Shown here piece by piece: positions 52,905-61,682 of a stretch of 64,000 nt of DNA. The stretch is from the NCBI RefSeq assembly GCF_001634365.1, contig NZ_CP014579.1, positions 3,162,001 through 3,226,000 on the forward strand. The letters are read 5' to 3'. Within the stretch, counting starts at the first letter, position 1; every line of letters begins with the position of its first letter. Source of the DNA: Paraburkholderia phytofirmans OLGA172 (lineage in GTDB: Bacteria > Pseudomonadota > Gammaproteobacteria > Burkholderiales > Burkholderiaceae). The position numbers and the translations under genes are program-made. Under the pieces are notes generated by a model. The model did not search any database. It saw nothing but the letters and a program-made list of their open reading frames with translations, and was not told where the DNA came from.

Positions 52905-53951
52905 TCAGTTGACTGGCTCAGGCGCCGGAAAAGTCCAGGCGCCGCTGAGAATTTCGGCGCGCGGGCGGTACAGCCGCACGGTATAGTTCCAGCCAGCAAC
53001 AACAGGCAGGCAATTGGGCACCTGTCCATCGCAACCGCCAAACTGCATGGTAATTGAGCCGTCACCTCCCTTCTTCGCGGTGAGGTTATTGATCGAGTAC
53101 GCGTTTGACGGGTTCTTCTCAAAATACCCTTGAGCGTTGTAGACGCTCACTGACCAGAACGCATCCACGGGGACGTCCTTGACCGAGAGCCGATAGACGG
53201 TCTTTCCGTCGTTCTTCGCCGGCGTGAAATTGAGGTAGGTTGCGTCCTTGTCAGGATTGCCGCCCCACGCTGCCGCGGCGCCGACCAGGCGCCGTACCGG
53301 GTCGACCTCCTCTTTGGTGCCGAACGCATGCTTGAAATCCGGAATCGTGGAACCGAGAACCAGGAGCGCATCGCGATCCTTCTTCTGGCTCACTGCATCC
53401 CAGTTGGGCATGTCGAGCGTGCCGGGTGCCTTCTGGCTGACGGTGATCTCGTCCTGCAGGCTGTGGACCTGCTTGATGTCGTCCGGGCTATTCGGGTCGA
53501 CCAGCGTTCGTATCGCGACGACCACGTAACGCGTACCGACATTCTCTCGCGTCAAGGTATGCGTACCCCCGCCGTAGAATACGTTCGGTACGTAGTGGTC
53601 CTCGTTAATGACCTGCATCGCCATGAAACGCTTTCCCGGATCAGGCATGCTGATCGTGACAGGCCCGGCGTCGAGGTCGAAGACACCCGATGAATAGAGC
53701 GTGTCGCGATTCAGCCGGATGACGGTTTGATGGTCGATCGATGCCGGCTCCCGGCGATGGAGCAGTTTCCCCAGCCCCCCTTGCTTTGCCAACGCAACGA
53801 CATACATGTCTGATTCCGCGCGAACAAAATTGTCGACGGTAACGGGAACCGCCGCTCCCGCTGACGGCGCCGCGGCGGTTTGCGCCTGAGTAGTGCCAAC
53901 GGCTGCGAGGACTATGCCTGTAACGCAGGTGGCGATCAGTGTCGTTTTCAT
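52905..53951 (-). CDS. DUF1254/DUF1214 domain exported protein
   Basis: 348 residues with a Sec signal peptide (hydrophobic residues 4-22, cleavage near T-Q-A-Q-T). DUF1254 region: F-V-R-A-E-S-D-M-Y and R-L-N-R-D-T-L-Y-S-S-G-V-F-D-L-D. C-terminal DUF1214: W-S-V-S-V-Y-N-A-Q-G-Y-F, Y-S-I-N-N-L, N-W-N-Y-T-V-R-L-Y-R-P. Periplasmic; no known catalytic role. ATG at 53951 has AGG upstream; a longer frame is not protein-like. Confidence 0.88.
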   Translation of the reverse strand: MKTTLIATCVTGIVLAAVGTTQAQTAAAPSAGAAVPVTVDNFVRAESDMYVVALAKQGGLGKLLHRREPASIDHQTVIRLNRDTLYSSGVFDLDAGPVTISMPDPGKRFMAMQVINEDHYVPNVFYGGGTHTLTRENVGTRYVVVAIRTLVDPNSPDDIKQVHSLQDEITVSQKAPGTLDMPNWDAVSQKKDRDALLVLGSTIPDFKHAFGTKEEVDPVRRLVGAAAAWGGNPDKDATYLNFTPAKNDGKTVYRLSVKDVPVDAFWSVSVYNAQGYFEKNPSNAYSINNLTAKKGGDGSITMQFGGCDGQVPNCLPVVAGWNYTVRLYRPRAEILSGAWTFPAPEPVN

Positions 53952-54515
53952 GAATAGCCTTTTTTCTGTTGGAATAGAGCCGTCAACATCCCAATGGCGG
54001 CGAAGTACTGTCTGAAGCGGCACACCGGTCTGCACGCGCAGACAAAAACAATTCGTTTTGCATATCGTCCAGGCTCGATCCCGGTTTCGACCTGGTGGTC
54101 TTCGCGAATGCGAAAACCGCCCGAGTATCGGCTGTATCAGGCAAGTCGTAAAGGCTAAATACCGTTGCTGCACAGGTCGCGTGATGCCGCGCAAACCATG
54201 CGCTCCGCCAAAACAAAAAAATCGACATTCGGCGACGGATTCCCGCTGGCTGCTCCGTTAAAGAGACCAGATCATGCATGGTTAAGTGTTCGTGCCGGAC
54301 GGCGCGCAACAGTCCTTGCAGCACTGATTTATCACGCATCGCGACGATCGCCACCTTGAGTGCGGATGTGGACAAGGCGTTCAAGGCGCTGCATTATCCA
54401 TGCTGTCTGTTGGACACCACCCGCGCGCGGCAGAGACCTGGCGAGCAGCGCCGAACGAGAGAGGCGAACAATGCCCAGGCACCACCCAGCGCTTCATCGC
54501 AATGAAAAAATTCCC
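53952..54515. other. 564-bp gap with promoters, no supported gene
   Basis: Locally AT-richer than the surroundings, with several A-runs. A 133-codon leftward frame at 53983-54384 lacks a family match and a ribosome site and is not called. The right end carries the promoter of the TAXI gene. Confidence 0.4.
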
Positions 54516-54846
54516 ATGACACCAGGTCGCCGGCGGCTGCTCGTCGCCGGCGTGATCCTGGTGACGGCCGCACTAGGTTGGGGACTCTCGGTCATACTCG
54601 AACCCGCCTTCCGCCATACGATCGTCATTACAACCGGAGCAGACAACGGGATCTATCGCGGCTTTGCAGATCGCTATGCGCCCATCCTGAAACGCGATGG
54701 CATTAAGCTCGATATCCGCAGTTCCTCGGGTTCGAGCGAAAACTATGAGCGGTTGAAGGATCCTGACAGCGAATATGAGGTGGGCTTTATCCAGTCCGGC
54801 ACCACCAGCCCCAAAGAAACCGACCACCTGCAGACCATCCCCCCGC
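54516..54846 (+). pseudogene. TAXI-type solute-binding protein, 5' part before IS
   Basis: About 110 codons. ATG at 54516 starts a membrane anchor (L-L-V-A-G-V-I-L-V), then the TAXI domain begins: T-I-V-I-T-T-G-A-D-N-G-I-Y, S-S-S-G-S-S-E-N and V-G-F-I-Q-S-G-T-T. TAXI proteins bind small acids such as glutamate or aromatic acids for TRAP transporters. The frame is cut at about 54846 by an IS3-family insertion; the rest resumes at 56494. Confidence 0.8.
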
Positions 54847-54908
54847 GTCAGAATACTTGTCGCTCCATTAGAATCGGTGAACCCCGGGGGCGATGATGAG
54901 AAAGCGAA

Positions 54909-55382
54909 TTGGCAAAATACGGACAAGCATTCAAGGACAGAGCGGTTGCGCGGTTGCTGCCGCCGGAGAGCGCGACGTTGGAAGACGTTGCGCGTGAGGT
55001 TGGCGTAGGCGTGGGGACGCTGGAGCGCTGGCGCAGTGATGCGCTGTCCAGGCCCGCTCGCGAGCGGGCCTGGACAGCGGTGGCCCGATTCGACGCCGTG
55101 CTGACGACCGCTGCGATGGATGAGGCTGCCAGGAGCGCATGGTGCCGCGCCAACGGTGTGTACCCGCATGAACTGGCTTGCTGGCGGCAAAGCGCCACAC
55201 AGGCGCTGGCCGAGCCCGAGGAGGCGCGCGCCAGCCCGCAGCAGACCCAGCAGGACCGGCGTCGCATCAAGGAACTCGAGCGCGAACTGCGTCGCAAGGA
55301 CCGTGCGCTGGCTGAGACGGCCGCGCTGCTGGTCCTATCAAAAAAAGTCGCGGCGATCTTCAGCACGGGCGAGGACGAATGA
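54909..55382 (+). CDS. IS3-family transposase OrfA
   Basis: 157 residues from a TTG start. An N-terminal helix-turn-helix (Y-G-Q-A-F-K-D-R-A-V-A-R-L and L-E-D-V-A-R-E-V-G-V-G-V-G-T-L-E-R-W) for end recognition is followed by a leucine-zipper-like stretch (R-I-K-E-L-E-R-E-L-R-R-K-D) used for multimerisation in IS3 transposases. Its stop overlaps the orfB ATG as ATGA. Confidence 0.85.
   Translation: MAKYGQAFKDRAVARLLPPESATLEDVAREVGVGVGTLERWRSDALSRPARERAWTAVARFDAVLTTAAMDEAARSAWCRANGVYPHELACWRQSATQALAEPEEARASPQQTQQDRRRIKELERELRRKDRALAETAALLVLSKKVAAIFSTGEDE
55340..55347 (+). promoter_or_regulatory. A7G slippery sequence for -1 frameshifting
   Basis: Seven A then G lie in orfA about 35 bases before its stop. 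A -1 shift there puts ribosomes directly into the orfB frame, which is open across the junction, giving the fused OrfAB transposase typical of IS3 elements. Confidence 0.7.
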
Positions 55383-56470
55383 TCGGCCTCGAAGATCGCC
55401 AGTCGCTGGCTCATGATATCCACACCGCGCACAAGGCCGGCGCGCGGCTACGCCTGGCCTGCGAGACGGCCGGCATCGACGTGCGCACGCTGCAGCGCTG
55501 GAATACCGGCGCGGGCCTCGTATTGGGCGATGGCAGGCCTCATGCGGTACGCCCGCAACCTGCCCATGCGCTGAGCGTCGCCGAACGTGCCGAGGTGCTG
55601 CGCGTAGCCAACGAGCCGCGCTTCGCCGATATGCCTCCTGCGCGTATCGTGCCCATGCTGGCTGATGAGGGCGTGTACATCGCCAGCGAGTCCACCTTCG
55701 CCCGCGTGCTGCGCGAGCATGGGCAAACCACACATCGCGGCCGGGCCAAAGCACCCAGGGCGGGTCGACCGCCGACCACGCACATCGCTGGCGCAGCACG
55801 GGAAGTCTGGTGCTGGGATATGACCTATTTACCCGCCGAGGTCGCCGGTCAATGGTTTTACCTGTATCTGATCCTCGATCTGTACAGCCGCAAGATCGTC
55901 GGATGGGAGGTGCACGAGCGCGACGATGCCAGCCATGCTGCCCATCTGGTGCGGCGCACAGCGCTGGCCGAGGGCATCGCTACTCTGGCGGACAAGCCGG
56001 TGCTGCACGGAGACAACGGCTCCACGCTCAAGGCCACGACCGTGCTGGCCATGCTTCACTGGCTTGGCGTGAAGCCCTCGTACTCGCGCCCACGCGTCAG
56101 CGACGACAACGCCTTTGCCGAGGCGCTGTTCCGCACGGCCAAGTACCGACCGGAGTTCCCCAACACGGGCTTCGCCGATCTCAATGCTGCACGCGACTGG
56201 GCAACCGACTTCGTGCATTGGTACAACTTCGACCACCGTCACAGCAGCATCCGCTACGTCAGTCCGGCGCAGCGCCATGACGGCGACGATCACGCGATTC
56301 TTGCGGCGCGTCACGAGGTGTATGTTCGGGCGCGGGAACGCAACCCGGCACGCTGGTCACGCTGCACGCGAGACTGGACGCCAGTCGGCGCAGTCACCCT
56401 CAATCCGGAGCGCGAGTCAGTCGTCACGATGGCCTCGCACGCCACACTTAAACAGCCTTTGGCTGCATGA
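55379..56470 (+). CDS. IS3-family transposase OrfB (DDE integrase domain)
   Basis: 363 residues. After an N-terminal helix-turn-helix region, the rve integrase core shows the catalytic triad: Asp in V-W-C-W-D-M-T-Y, Asp in L-H-G-D-N-G-S and Glu in D-D-N-A-F-A-E-A-L-F, with correct spacing between the last two for IS3. The C-terminal W-Y-N-F-D-H-R-H-S-S motif is also present. No stop or frameshift seen, so it looks functional. Confidence 0.92.
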   Translation: MIGLEDRQSLAHDIHTAHKAGARLRLACETAGIDVRTLQRWNTGAGLVLGDGRPHAVRPQPAHALSVAERAEVLRVANEPRFADMPPARIVPMLADEGVYIASESTFARVLREHGQTTHRGRAKAPRAGRPPTTHIAGAAREVWCWDMTYLPAEVAGQWFYLYLILDLYSRKIVGWEVHERDDASHAAHLVRRTALAEGIATLADKPVLHGDNGSTLKATTVLAMLHWLGVKPSYSRPRVSDDNAFAEALFRTAKYRPEFPNTGFADLNAARDWATDFVHWYNFDHRHSSIRYVSPAQRHDGDDHAILAARHEVYVRARERNPARWSRCTRDWTPVGAVTLNPERESVVTMASHATLKQPLAA

Positions 56471-56493
56471 CTGAGGCGACAAGTACCTTGACA

Positions 56494-57474
56494 CGCGCCG
56501 CCATCGCCGCCGTCTCCTATGAACCGATCTGGGTGTTCTACCGTGGCGAGTCCACCATCAACCGGCTGGCACAACTGCGCGGCAAGAGGGTTTCAATCGG
56601 TGTGCCTGGCAGTGGTCTGCTGAACGTCTCCCAGGTATTGCTCAGGTACAGCGGCATCACGCGGGACAATACAACGCTGCTCGAAATGGACGCAGCCAAA
56701 GCCTATCAAGCCCTCGAAAACGGTCAACTGGATGCGGCTTTCTTTATCGGCAGGCCCGATGCGCCCATGCAGACAACCCTCTTGAACAGCGATCTCAAGC
56801 TGATGAGTTTTGCGCAGGCCGATGCACTGGTGCAGAAATTCCCGTCGCTATCCAAGGTTGTCTTTCCGCGCGCCGCGACCAGCATCGTCAACGATCTGCC
56901 GCAAGCCGACGTCACGCTGCTCGCCGCCACGGCTTTGCTCGTCTCCAAGGACACGCTGCATCCCGCGCTCGCCTACCTGTTGTTGGACGCGGCTAAAACC
57001 GTCCACGGCGGCGAAGATTACTTCACGCCGCTCGGCGTGTTTCCCAATCTGAACACCGAGGAATTTCCTGTTTCCGAAGAGAGCGAGCGTTACTTCAAAA
57101 CGGGGCGCCCCTTCCTGCAGCGCTACCTGCCGTTCTGGCTGGCCAGCTTTATCGAACGACGTCTATTGATCCTGCTCCCCTTCATGGCTGTATTGCTGGG
57201 CCTGCTGCAGGCGTTGCCGCGCATGGCGGAGGCACGCATAAAGAAACGCCTGATTGTCTGGTATCGCGAGATCAAAGCGCTCGAAGATGAAATATGGAAG
57301 AACAGCCATCCAACGCCGGACCAGATTGCGCAATGGCGGGATGAGATCGAGCACATCGATGCGCATGCCAACCAGATTAAGATGCCGCAGCGTTATTTCC
57401 ATGACGTTTATGCACTCAAGCAGGCGATTGGCGTAGTGCGGGATAGAATTTCCCGTGTAGCAAGGGAGCAATAG
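56494..57474 (+). pseudogene. TAXI-type solute-binding protein, 3' part after IS
   Basis: About 326 codons continue the gene cut at 54846: S-Y-E-P-I-W-V-F-Y-R-G, L-R-G-K-R-V-S-I-G-V-P-G-S-G, D-A-A-F-F-I-G-R-P. It has a C-terminal membrane segment (L-L-I-L-L-P-F-M-A-V-L-L-G-L-L) and a helical tail. The membrane-anchored, tail-extended form is a recognised TAXI subtype. An ATG just inside the right end of the IS could initiate a truncated product, but it would lack the signal and the first domain lobe. Confidence 0.8.
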
Positions 57475-57556
57475 CTGCGCGAACGAGCTGCCAACCGTCC
57501 GCACACGCAGATAGCCGCCCGCGTTTCTTCGCGTCGCGCGCTTACTTCAGGTCGGG

Positions 57557-58183
57557 CTAGTTCGGCGGCGGAAGTGCCGGATCGAGTTTCGCGGACTCTC
57601 TCACTAGCTGATCGGTCATTGCAGCCGCAACCGGGTTCGAGCCGGGACGATATGGGTCGTTACGACTAGGCAGGGCCAGCGGCGGCGGCAGGGCCGGATC
57701 GAGTTTGGCCGACTCTTTGACCAGCTCATCCGTGATCGCGGACGCGGCCGGATTCGAACCATGCCGGTGCAGACTGTCACGCCTGCTATCGGTTCGCGGC
57801 ACCGGGTCGGCCTTCGGCACGACGACGGCATGAACCACGACCGGTTCGCGCGTATGCGTGTCCAGTCGCGGCGCTTGCACGGCACTGCTAACCGGCAAGC
57901 TGGCTTCCGTCACCACTGTCCCGTTCGCAGACTGGCTCGCAGGCTGTTTAGGGTCAGTTACTGTGTTGCCGGAGAGAGGCGCTGCAACGACCACGCTTCC
58001 CGCGGTCACATGAGTGTCAGCCAATTGGGAGGAAGTCGCGGCCAATTCCGCTGAGCTATTTGTCGCGACGTCGGTGTCGGTGTCGGCCGTCGAGCGCTGG
58101 CTTTTTTGTAACAATAAGAAAGCGCCGAACACCAACTCGACGAGAAGCACTCCGACGATCAATGATGTACGTACATTCCTCAT
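57557..58183 (-). CDS. Membrane-anchored hypothetical protein with duplicated tail
   Basis: 208 residues from the ATG at 58183. One N-terminal helix (S-L-I-V-G-V-L-L-V-E-L-V-F-G-A-F-L-L-L) is followed by a Ser/Thr/Ala/Pro-rich periplasmic region. The last ~70 residues contain two near-identical units: G-S-N-P-A-A-S-A-I-T-D-E-L-V and G-S-N-P-V-A-A-A-M-T-D-Q-L-V, each followed by E-S-A-K-L-D-P-A-L-P-P-P. I recognise no family. No strong ribosome site was seen. Confidence 0.6.
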   Translation of the reverse strand: MRNVRTSLIVGVLLVELVFGAFLLLQKSQRSTADTDTDVATNSSAELAATSSQLADTHVTAGSVVVAAPLSGNTVTDPKQPASQSANGTVVTEASLPVSSAVQAPRLDTHTREPVVVHAVVVPKADPVPRTDSRRDSLHRHGSNPAASAITDELVKESAKLDPALPPPLALPSRNDPYRPGSNPVAAAMTDQLVRESAKLDPALPPPN

Positions 58184-58507
58184 ATTAACCAACGATTCGT
58201 TCAATCAATGCGATTGGATTGATGACGGCCGCCCGTTCGAAAAACACGTCGGACAGCAGGTTCCCAGCGTGAGCCGGCGATGGGTTGATGTGGGGATGAT
58301 TCGCGTGACCCGCACACGTTGATGGTCCAGCGGCAATGGTCCGGTGATTCACTCGACCGAACGGCACGGGACACTTCGTATGCTAATGCGAAAAAACAAT
58401 CTGTGCTGAACGGACGCGAGGTCCACGCGAAATAGTGCCAAAACCGCGGGCATTTTGTGCGCCCGCGGTCATAGGGGACTGCAGTGTGACGCAGCGTCCC
58501 CCGCCAA
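58184..58507. other. 324-bp gap with a terminator
   Basis: Contains the terminator at 58443-58469 and presumably the promoter of the hypothetical protein. Nothing else is apparent. Confidence 0.5.
58443..58469 (-). terminator. Intrinsic terminator of the 2-hydroxyacid dehydrogenase unit
   Basis: Perfect nine-base arms ACCGCGGGC/GCCCGCGGT with a nine-base loop. Read leftward, TTTT follows the stem. It lies 39 bp beyond the dehydrogenase stop. Confidence 0.75.
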
Positions 58508-59473
58508 TCAATACGCCCCTTGCACCAGGTTGGTCGGTGCGCCGTCGACGAAGTTCTCGATGTTGTCCATCAATTGATCGGCAAGACGCTGTTGTGCCTC
58601 GTCCGACGCCCATGCGACATGCGGCGTCAGAATGACGTTCGGGCGGCCGGCCGCACGCATCAGCGGATTGTCCTCAGAGGGCGGTTCGCTCGCGGTCACA
58701 TCGAAACCCGCACCGCCGATCAAACCTTCGTCAAGCGCCTGCACCAATGCGTCTTCGTCGACCAGGCCGCCGCGCGCCGTGTTGATGATCAAAGGCTTGC
58801 GCTTCATTGCCTGGAACTCGGGCATGGCGAGCATGTTCCGCGTATTCGGTGTGAGCGGACTGTGCATGGTGATGATATCGCTGGTGGCGAGCACCTCGTC
58901 CCACGGCGTATAAAGCGGGCCGAGACCCTCCCTCCCCTTGTGAGCGGCGAACATCGGCAGCATGCCGAAGGCTTTGCCGATTTCCGCAACGCGTTGCCCA
59001 AGCACTCCTTCGCCGATGATGCCAAGGCGCGCGCCGGCCAGATCGTGAATCGCATGCGTGAAAAAGCAGAATTGCCCCGACTTCTGCCACTCGCCGGCGA
59101 GCACGTCGTCGCGGTAAGCGATCAGATTGCGTCGCAGCGCGAGGATCAGTGCAAAGGTATGCTCGGGCACGGTGTTGATCGCATAGCCGCGAATATTGCA
59201 CACCGCGATGCCGAGCTGCTGGCAGGCCGCCTTGTCGACGCAATCGGTGCCGGTGGCAGCGACCGCGACGAGTTTCAGGTCGGGCAGTTGCGCCAATACT
59301 TCTTTCGTCAACGGCACCTTGTTAGTGATCGCGATCGATGCGCCGTCCAGCCGCTTCAGCAATTGATCCGGTGTCGTGCGATCGTGCTCGGTCAGTTGAT
59401 GATCGAAGCGCGGCTCGCGCAACACAATCTGCGGCGCAAGCGTGGCGCGGTCGAGAAAAACGATTCTTTGCAT
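58508..59473 (-). CDS. D-2-hydroxyacid dehydrogenase (glycerate dehydrogenase-like)
   Basis: 321 residues. The NAD-binding motif is L-G-I-I-G-E-G-V-L-G; N-T-A-R-G-G-L-V-D-E and the catalytic His in P-N-V-I-L-T-P-H-V-A-W are conserved, as are Arg and Glu positions around them. It resembles HprA, which reduces hydroxypyruvate to D-glycerate. The second in-frame ATG (59473) is used because GAGGAG then has proper spacing. It lies 18 bp after transketolase, so the two are operonic. Confidence 0.88.
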   Translation of the reverse strand: MQRIVFLDRATLAPQIVLREPRFDHQLTEHDRTTPDQLLKRLDGASIAITNKVPLTKEVLAQLPDLKLVAVAATGTDCVDKAACQQLGIAVCNIRGYAINTVPEHTFALILALRRNLIAYRDDVLAGEWQKSGQFCFFTHAIHDLAGARLGIIGEGVLGQRVAEIGKAFGMLPMFAAHKGREGLGPLYTPWDEVLATSDIITMHSPLTPNTRNMLAMPEFQAMKRKPLIINTARGGLVDEDALVQALDEGLIGGAGFDVTASEPPSEDNPLMRAAGRPNVILTPHVAWASDEAQQRLADQLMDNIENFVDGAPTNLVQGAY

Positions 59474-59491
59474 GCTCATCTCCTCGATGAT

Positions 59492-61561
59492 TTACAGATG
59501 CCGCTTGGCTTCGGCGACAATATGCTGCGCTGTGATACCGAAATGCTCGTATAAGGTCTCCGCAGAGGCGGAAGCACCGAAGCCCGTCATCCCGACAAAG
59601 CCGCCCCGCTCGCCCAGATAGCGGTCCCAGCCGAAACGCAGCGCTGCCTCGACACCGACGCGCACGGTATTTAAACCCAACACCGCGGCGCGATAGTCGG
59701 CGTCCTGTTCGTCGAAGATTTCCCAACACGGCATCGACACCACTGCAGTCGCGAGGCCTTCATTCTGCAGTTGGTTGCGTGCCTGCAACGCCAGCACGAC
59801 CTCGGAACCGGTGGCGAGCAAGGTCACCGCACGCGGCCCGCCCTCCGCCTCAGCCAGCACGTAAGCACCGCGCCGCGACAAGGACTCGGCGCTATGTTCG
59901 CGACGCACTAGCGGCAATGCCTGGCGCGCAAATACCAGCGTGCTCGGGCCACCGCGGTGTTCGAGCGCGAGGGCCCAGCACTCGGCGGCTTCCACCGCAT
60001 CGGCGGGACGCAGCACGCGCATGTTCGGCATCGCGCGCAATGAGGCGAGTATCTCGACGGGTTGATGCGTCGGCCCGTTCTTGCCGACCCCGATCGAGTC
60101 GTGACTGAACACGAAGTGCACCGGCAAGCCCATCAACGCGGCCATGCGCATCGCCGGACGCTGATAATCGGAGAACGCCAGATAGGTCACGCTGGTCGCG
60201 ACGATACCGCCATGCGCGGCCATGCCGTTGGCCATCGCACCCATTAGATGTTCGCGTACGCCGCAGTGGACGTATGCACCGCTGCGGTCGTCGGCGGTGA
60301 ATGCGTGCAACTGGCGCTTGTGGCCCGTGGGCGCTTCGAGATCGGCGCAGCCGATCATGCGCTCGGGCAGCAGCCGCGCGAACAGATCGCTGATCTCGCC
60401 CGACACTGTGATGCCCGGTTGCGGCTCGTCGCGTTCAACGGCGCGCTTGCGGTAAGCGTCGAGCACATCACGCCAGCCTTCCGGCAAACCGCCCGCCTGG
60501 ACCCGCTCGAACTCGGCGCACTGCACGTCTGGCAAAGCCGCGAGGCGCGCGTGCCACGCGTTGTATTCCTCACTACTGCGCCGGCCCGCTTCGCGCCATG
60601 CGTTCAGTACGTCCGCGGGCACGTCGAACGGTGCGTGCGGCCAGCCTAGTTGTGCGCGCGCCGCGTCTGCGTCTGCCTGAAACAGCTTGCCGCTATGCCC
60701 GCCGCGCTGCCCTTGCAGACGCGCAATACCGCGGCCGATGACCGTCTTGCAAGCAATCATCGACGGGCGCGGGTCCAGGCGCGCGATAGTCAACGCCGCG
60801 GATACCGCTTCAAGATCATGTCCGTCGACTTCGATCACCTGCCACCCGCCCACGCGAAATCGTGCACAGACGTCTTCGCTGATCGAAAGCGAGGTGCTGC
60901 CGTCGTCGGTGATCTGGTTGTCGTCCCAGCAGAGAATCAGTTTGCCCAACCGCAGATGCCCGGCCAGCGAAATCATTTCCTGACCAATGCCTTCCTGCAG
61001 ACAACCATCGCCGACAAACGCATACGTGTAGTGGTCGACGAGCTCGCTGCCGAACTTCGCCGCGAGATACGCTTCGGCAATGGCCATGCCGAACGCGTTG
61101 GCGATACCCTGCCCGAGCGGACCGGTGGTCGCTTCGATACCATGTGCCGGTTCGTACTCCGGATGTCCCGCGCAGTGCGAGCCGAGTTCGCGGAAGGTCT
61201 TGAGCTGGTCGAGGTCGATCGCCGCATAGCCGGTCAGATACAGCAGCGAATACAGCAGCAGCGAACCGTGGCCGTTGGACAGCACGAAGCGGTCGCGGTC
61301 GGGCCAGGTTGGATCGGCGGGATTGAATTTCAGGTGCCGGGTGAACAGCGCGGTCGCGATTTCAGCCATGCCGAGCGGCACACCCTGATGGCCCTCGCCG
61401 GCTTGCAGGATCGCATCGATGGAGAGGAAGCGGATCGCGTCGGCGAGCGGTAATCGGAGTGCTGGCTCCTGGGGTCGCGTTTGCGCCGCCGCAGCTGACA
61501 GCAATGGCGATGCTGCCAGCGAAGCAATCGGTGAAGCAGGCTGAGCTTCAGTAGTGGACAT
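59492..61561 (-). CDS. tkt: Transketolase
   Basis: 689-residue ThDP enzyme exchanging two-carbon ketol units between sugar phosphates. S-N-G-H-G-S, T-G-P-L-G-Q-G and G-D-G-C-L-Q-E-G with D-D-N-Q form the cofactor pocket; the central pyrimidine domain has H-D-S-I-G-V-G-K-N-G-P-T-H-Q-P. A complete length and an N-terminal 30-residue Ala/Ser-rich extension are notable. Its place between a TRAP transporter and a hydroxyacid dehydrogenase suggests a dedicated catabolic copy rather than the housekeeping enzyme. Confidence 0.94.
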   Translation of the reverse strand: MSTTEAQPASPIASLAASPLLSAAAAQTRPQEPALRLPLADAIRFLSIDAILQAGEGHQGVPLGMAEIATALFTRHLKFNPADPTWPDRDRFVLSNGHGSLLLYSLLYLTGYAAIDLDQLKTFRELGSHCAGHPEYEPAHGIEATTGPLGQGIANAFGMAIAEAYLAAKFGSELVDHYTYAFVGDGCLQEGIGQEMISLAGHLRLGKLILCWDDNQITDDGSTSLSISEDVCARFRVGGWQVIEVDGHDLEAVSAALTIARLDPRPSMIACKTVIGRGIARLQGQRGGHSGKLFQADADAARAQLGWPHAPFDVPADVLNAWREAGRRSSEEYNAWHARLAALPDVQCAEFERVQAGGLPEGWRDVLDAYRKRAVERDEPQPGITVSGEISDLFARLLPERMIGCADLEAPTGHKRQLHAFTADDRSGAYVHCGVREHLMGAMANGMAAHGGIVATSVTYLAFSDYQRPAMRMAALMGLPVHFVFSHDSIGVGKNGPTHQPVEILASLRAMPNMRVLRPADAVEAAECWALALEHRGGPSTLVFARQALPLVRREHSAESLSRRGAYVLAEAEGGPRAVTLLATGSEVVLALQARNQLQNEGLATAVVSMPCWEIFDEQDADYRAAVLGLNTVRVGVEAALRFGWDRYLGERGGFVGMTGFGASASAETLYEHFGITAQHIVAEAKRHL

Positions 61562-61579
61562 GACAAAAGGCTCCTCTAC

Positions 61580-61671
61580 GCCGCCCTGGCATGCAGGGCG
61601 GCGGCAATCAAAGCGGATTGAATCGGATTGGGCGAAAGAACTTCATACGAGGCTGCGCGGCGCAGCCTCGT
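61580..61671. repeat. Two perfect hairpins between dctQM and tkt
   Basis: GCCGCCCTG/CAGGGCGGC (61580-61602) and ACGAGGCTGCG/CGCAGCCTCGT (61647-61671) lie in the 121-bp spacer of the leftward operon. Neither is followed by a T-run. They may stabilise or attenuate the mRNA. Confidence 0.55.
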
Positions 61672-61682
61672 CCGTCAGCGGA

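Larger units (their letters stand above)
54847..56492 (+). mobile_element. Complete IS3-family insertion sequence, about 1.65 kb
   Basis: Contains orfA, orfB and an A-run frameshift site. Imperfect terminal inverted repeats match in 14 of 17 positions: GTCAGAATACTTGTCGC at 54847-54863 and the complement of GCGACAAGTACCTTGAC at 56476-56492. The exact outer ends and target duplication could not be fixed: a shared CGCG flanks the element, but collapsing it does not restore the host frame. It interrupts a TAXI solute-binding protein gene. Both open frames are intact, so it may still move. Confidence 0.85.

Noticed and set aside
53983..54384. 133-codon leftward frame between the DUF1254 and TAXI genes
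   Set aside because: No ribosome site, no recognisable domain and lower GC at third positions than true genes here.
54840..56500. Target-site duplication CGCG around the IS3 element
   Set aside because: Collapsing it does not restore the TAXI reading frame, so the exact ends are uncertain and the duplication is not claimed.
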